From NCBI GenBank assembly GCA_937919305.1, contig CALFQW010000077.1:1-8539 (forward strand): a stretch of 8,539 nucleotides of DNA, in the 5' to 3' direction. Shown piece after piece: positions 6,236 to 8,539 of this stretch. The translations under genes were made by a program, and so were the position numbers. Source of the DNA: an uncultured Candidatus Saccharibacteria bacterium. GTDB taxonomy: Bacteria > Patescibacteriota > Saccharimonadia > Saccharimonadales > Saccharimonadaceae. Under the pieces are notes generated by a model. That model had not been told where the DNA came from, ran no database searches, and saw nothing but the letters and a program-made list of their open reading frames with translations. Numbering within the stretch: the stretch's first letter is position 1; each line of letters opens with the position of its first letter.

Positions 6236-7057
6236 CTATTTGCCCGCCTTATCTCTACCTTTATTGTCATGCGCACTCTCAACTATCTTCAAAAATTCTT
6301 CACTGTTTAGGCTCGCCGTGCCAGGAAGCAAACCATCACACCCCTCCTGCGAGAGGAAGCCTCGAGCATTATCGGCATTGACGCTACCGCCATAAATCAC
6401 GCGTATGGCTTCACTCGCACTCTTGCCATACAGTGAAGCGACCTGTTTTCGAATCTCTTTTTCTGCCACAGCAAAGTCTTCAGGTGTAGCAGCCTTATGT
6501 GTCTTGCTATTTGAGCTATTAATTGCCCAGACAGGTTCATACGCTATCACCATACGAGCGACTTCTTCGCCCGTTACGTTAGCAAGTCCGCTCACGACTT
6601 GATCATGAAGAACGTGCAACGTTTCTCCATCGGCGCGTTGATGGGCAGTTTCACCAACACAGAGCACTGGGCTCATTTTGTTACGCAAAACAGCTTGCAC
6701 CTTCATACGAATATCTTTTTCGGTTTCACTAAAAACGTACCGACGCTCCGAATGCCCAATAATGACATAGTCAACGAGCCCATGCAGCATCGTGGCTGAC
6801 ACTTCACCTGTGAATGCACCTTCGTCTCGCCAGTAACAATTCTGCGCAGCTAGCTTAAACTGCCGATGTTTTACTTGCATGCCTAGCGACTGAAGACTGA
6901 GCATATTTGGCGCCAACACTACTTCGACGTCTTTATGCGTTGCGATCTTTTCGGAGAGTTTATGAAGATAGAGGCTTGCCTTGTGCGTCGTAAAGTGCAT
7001 CTTCCAATTGGCGACGATGAGTTTTCTTTTGACTGATGGCTTGGTGGCAGTTTTCAT
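6236..7057 (-). CDS. tpiA: Triose-phosphate isomerase
   Basis: TIM interconverts dihydroxyacetone phosphate and glyceraldehyde 3-phosphate in cytoplasmic glycolysis. The product has 273 residues, slightly longer than the usual 250. The extra residues are at the N terminus (about 8), in loop 6 (about 5), and in a basic C-terminal tail (HDNKGRDKAGK). Catalytic residues are present: Asn17 and Lys19 in ANWKMH, His102 in IIGHSERR (99-106), and Glu174 in AYEPVWAI (172-179). GEVSA (84-88) and YGGSVNADN (222-230) are also family signatures. Two active-site loops are atypical. Loop 6, normally AIGTGKTATPE, reads AINSSNSKTHKAATPE. Loop 8, normally LVGGASL, reads LLPGTASL. All catalytic side chains remain, so the enzyme is probably active. 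The gene sits 38 nt after pgk and 2 nt before the next gene. No good Shine-Dalgarno precedes the ATG at the usual distance. Confidence 0.96.
   Translation of the reverse strand: MKTATKPSVKRKLIVANWKMHFTTHKASLYLHKLSEKIATHKDVEVVLAPNMLSLQSLGMQVKHRQFKLAAQNCYWRDEGAFTGEVSATMLHGLVDYVIIGHSERRYVFSETEKDIRMKVQAVLRNKMSPVLCVGETAHQRADGETLHVLHDQVVSGLANVTGEEVARMVIAYEPVWAINSSNSKTHKAATPEDFAVAEKEIRKQVASLYGKSASEAIRVIYGGSVNADNARGFLSQEGCDGLLPGTASLNSEEFLKIVESAHDNKGRDKAGK
6243..6250 (-). promoter_or_regulatory. Ribosome binding site of the tail-anchored protein, inside the end of tpiA
   Basis: On the minus strand AAGGCGGG resembles AAGGAGG with one mismatch and lies 9 nt before the ATG at 6233. It is located in the last codons of tpiA and supports the chosen start and tight coupling of the two genes. 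Confidence 0.5.
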
Positions 7058-7095
7058 AATGCTTATGCTTTACATCCAGTGTACTTTACCACCCC

Positions 7096-8328
7096 TTACG
7101 CGTCCAGTAACGAGTCAATGCCCGGCATCGGTACGCCGGCTATTAAGTCAAGGCTTGCACTACCTCCTGATGACACATGAGTGAAACTGTCACCGCCAGC
7201 ACCATCCCAGTGTCGAACGAAGTCAGCGGTATCGCCTCCACCGATGACGCTGGTGATCGATGGTCTCGTTGCTAGCGCGAGCGCCGTACGAGCAGAGCCG
7301 TAAGCAAATGCGTCGTGCTCTGCAAAACCAAGCGTCCCACTCCAAACAACTGTTTTTGATCCTGCAATGCTTTCGGTATAGTTAGTAATCGTCTCAGTTC
7401 CGATATCGAGTATCATCTCTTCTGGGGCGATGTCGCTGACGGCAACGACAGTTCGTCGCTTTCCGCTATCGGTATCCGTTGCCACGGCAATGTCGGTCGG
7501 CAATACGATAAAATCATCGATACTTTCACGACCAACCTTTTTCTCTGCTGCATCGTATATTTTTCTGAGTATGCCCTCTAGGCCATCCTCGACGCGACTT
7601 TTGCCGACATTATAACCACGATACTTGAGGAAAGTGTTAGCCATAGCTCCGCCTATCAGCACGGTGTCAGCTATCGAGACAAGTCGTTCAATCATCGCGA
7701 TCTTATCCGAGACTTTCGCCCCACCAAGTACGGCAACCATAGGTCGAGCAGGTGTATCAACGGCGTGATGTAGTGCGGTAAATTCTTTTTCGAGCAAAAG
7801 GCCGGCAACACTGGGGAGAAATTGCGTTACAGCATGAGTACTAGCATGCGCCCTGTGCGCTACTCCGAAAGCATCTTGGACCAAGTAGTCTGCACTGGAG
7901 CTATTAGCAAGGTCTTTCGCAAAGTCTTTATCGTCACTCTCTTCTCCAGGATGAAAGCGCAGATTTTCCAGCAGCAGGACCTGTCCTTTTCGCATCTTTT
8001 TTACTGCCTGTGTCACAGCGTCTCCGACGCACGAATCAACAAAACCCACCCTGCGGTCTAATAACTTCGACAGTTGGTCGACAACTACCTCGAGACTATA
8101 TTGCTCATCAACTTTACCGCCTGGCCTGCCGAAGTGAGCACATATAATAACCTTGCAGTCCTGTTTGAGTAGATACTCGATAGTCGGGATACTCAGCCGT
8201 ATCCGAAAGTCATCATCTATCTGGCCATCTTCGCTCAGCGGAACGTTGAAGTCAGAGCGCAGCAGAACAGTCTTGCCATGCAACGGCACATCACGCACAG
8301 TTCGTTTTGTGAACCCACCCCTTTTCAT
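7096..8328 (-). CDS. pgk: Phosphoglycerate kinase
   Basis: PGK transfers the acyl phosphate of 1,3-bisphosphoglycerate to ADP, giving ATP and 3-phosphoglycerate in cytoplasmic glycolysis. The 410-residue product is near the usual 390-415. N-domain signatures are RSDFNVP (24-30), HFGRP (65-69), ENLRFHPGEE (121-130) and DAFGVAHRAHAST (152-164), covering the substrate-binding Asp/Asn/Arg residues. C-domain nucleotide-binding signatures are LGGAKVSDK (201-209), GGAMANTFL (226-234) and GGGDTAD (363-369). Two usually strict motifs vary: WNGPxG is WSGTLG (329-334), and STGGGAS is SSGGSAS (386-392). The ATG adds a few residues before the typical start of the fold (KRTVRDVPLHGK), and no other in-frame ATG fits. 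Only weak ribosome-site sequence precedes it. The gene begins 23 nt after pyk and 38 nt before tpiA, so it is very likely co-transcribed with both. Confidence 0.97.
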   Translation of the reverse strand: MKRGGFTKRTVRDVPLHGKTVLLRSDFNVPLSEDGQIDDDFRIRLSIPTIEYLLKQDCKVIICAHFGRPGGKVDEQYSLEVVVDQLSKLLDRRVGFVDSCVGDAVTQAVKKMRKGQVLLLENLRFHPGEESDDKDFAKDLANSSSADYLVQDAFGVAHRAHASTHAVTQFLPSVAGLLLEKEFTALHHAVDTPARPMVAVLGGAKVSDKIAMIERLVSIADTVLIGGAMANTFLKYRGYNVGKSRVEDGLEGILRKIYDAAEKKVGRESIDDFIVLPTDIAVATDTDSGKRRTVVAVSDIAPEEMILDIGTETITNYTESIAGSKTVVWSGTLGFAEHDAFAYGSARTALALATRPSITSVIGGGDTADFVRHWDGAGGDSFTHVSSGGSASLDLIAGVPMPGIDSLLDA

Positions 8329-8351
8329 TACGTTTATGATATCACAATGAG

Positions 8352-8539
8352 CTACACTGTTTTCTTGTCAATCGTGCGGATACGAATAGTGTCTGTGCCC
8401 CCAACGAGTCCGGGCTGCCTGCCACTGACAATCACTGCCGTGGTTGTTGCGGGCAGATATTCATTTGCAACGAGTTCCTTAAGGAGTTCGACGCCGGTCC
8501 TTTCGCCATCAGGGCGCTGAAAACTTTTGTTTGCGTACA
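8352..8539 (-). CDS. pyk: Pyruvate kinase, C-terminal end (5' part outside window)
   Basis: The frame entering from the window edge encodes about 62 residues and stops at TAG 8354-8352. Its end, AVIVSGRQPGLVGGTDTIRI followed by RTIDKKTV, matches the last strands of the pyruvate kinase C-terminal domain, where a G-x-(T/D)(N/D)-T-I-R-(V/I) motif closes the protein. Pyruvate kinase converts phosphoenolpyruvate and ADP to pyruvate and ATP, the last step of glycolysis. The catalytic barrel is outside the window, so completeness and start cannot be judged. Placement 23 nt before pgk, on the same strand, supports the assignment and an operon of lower-glycolysis genes. Confidence 0.88.
   Translation of the reverse strand, partial: YANKSFQRPDGERTGVELLKELVANEYLPATTTAVIVSGRQPGLVGGTDTIRIRTIDKKTV

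Noticed and set aside
7058..7095. AAGGGGTGG followed by an ATG-TAA start-stop in the pgk-tpiA gap
   Set aside because: The strong purine run is too far from the tpiA ATG, and a start-stop pair this short is easily chance.
8278..8520. Plus-strand frame of 80 codons opposite the pyk-pgk junction
   Set aside because: The minus strand clearly encodes the pyruvate kinase end and the PGK start. This frame is a shadow.

Overview
The window reads as a compact bacterial chromosome segment. All eight protein-coding genes lie on the minus strand and intergenic gaps run from 2 to 101 nt. In transcription order (high to low coordinate) they are: the 3' end of pyk (pyruvate kinase), pgk, tpiA, an unrecognised low-complexity protein with a C-terminal membrane anchor, pcrA/uvrD-type helicase, an RpfB-like cell-wall hydrolase, rsmA/ksgA, and the 5' end of an unrecognised gene cut by the window start. 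No rRNA, tRNA, CRISPR, insertion sequence or integrase signal was found.

Organism: the genes use the standard code, with TAA, TAG and TGA stops and no internal TGA. That argues against the UGA-recoding Gracilibacteria and SR1 groups. An RpfB-type protein directly followed by rsmA is a Gram-positive trait, typical of Actinobacteria and, in the related yabE-ksgA form, of Firmicutes. The tight pyk-pgk-tpiA cluster, the unusual TIM and PGK active-site loops, the extended disordered protein and the lack of the usual actinobacterial partner genes suggest a Candidatus Saccharibacteria (TM7, Patescibacteria/CPR) genome. This is an inference of moderate confidence. A divergent Gram-positive lineage is the main alternative.

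Layout: positions 8539-6236 hold lower-glycolysis enzymes (pyk, pgk, tpiA), spaced 23 and 38 nt and probably co-transcribed. The unknown gene (6233-4785) starts 2 nt after the tpiA stop and is probably translationally coupled to it. The helicase (4713-2572) follows after 71 nt. A 101-nt gap (2571-2471) then carries the best promoter candidate in the window, so rpfB and rsmA (17 nt apart) probably form their own transcription unit. A short weak hairpin follows rsmA. A second promoter candidate lies in the 97-nt gap before the partial first gene.

How the genes fit together: pyk, pgk and tpiA catalyse the triose-phosphate to pyruvate part of glycolysis. PcrA serves DNA repair and conflict resolution. 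The RpfB-like protein is an exported peptidoglycan-cleaving enzyme, and RsmA matures 16S rRNA. The items most worth a second look are the tail-anchored disordered protein inside the glycolytic cluster, the lengthened TIM loop 6, the RpfB-rsmA synteny, and a possible 10-codon leader ORF overlapping the rpfB start.
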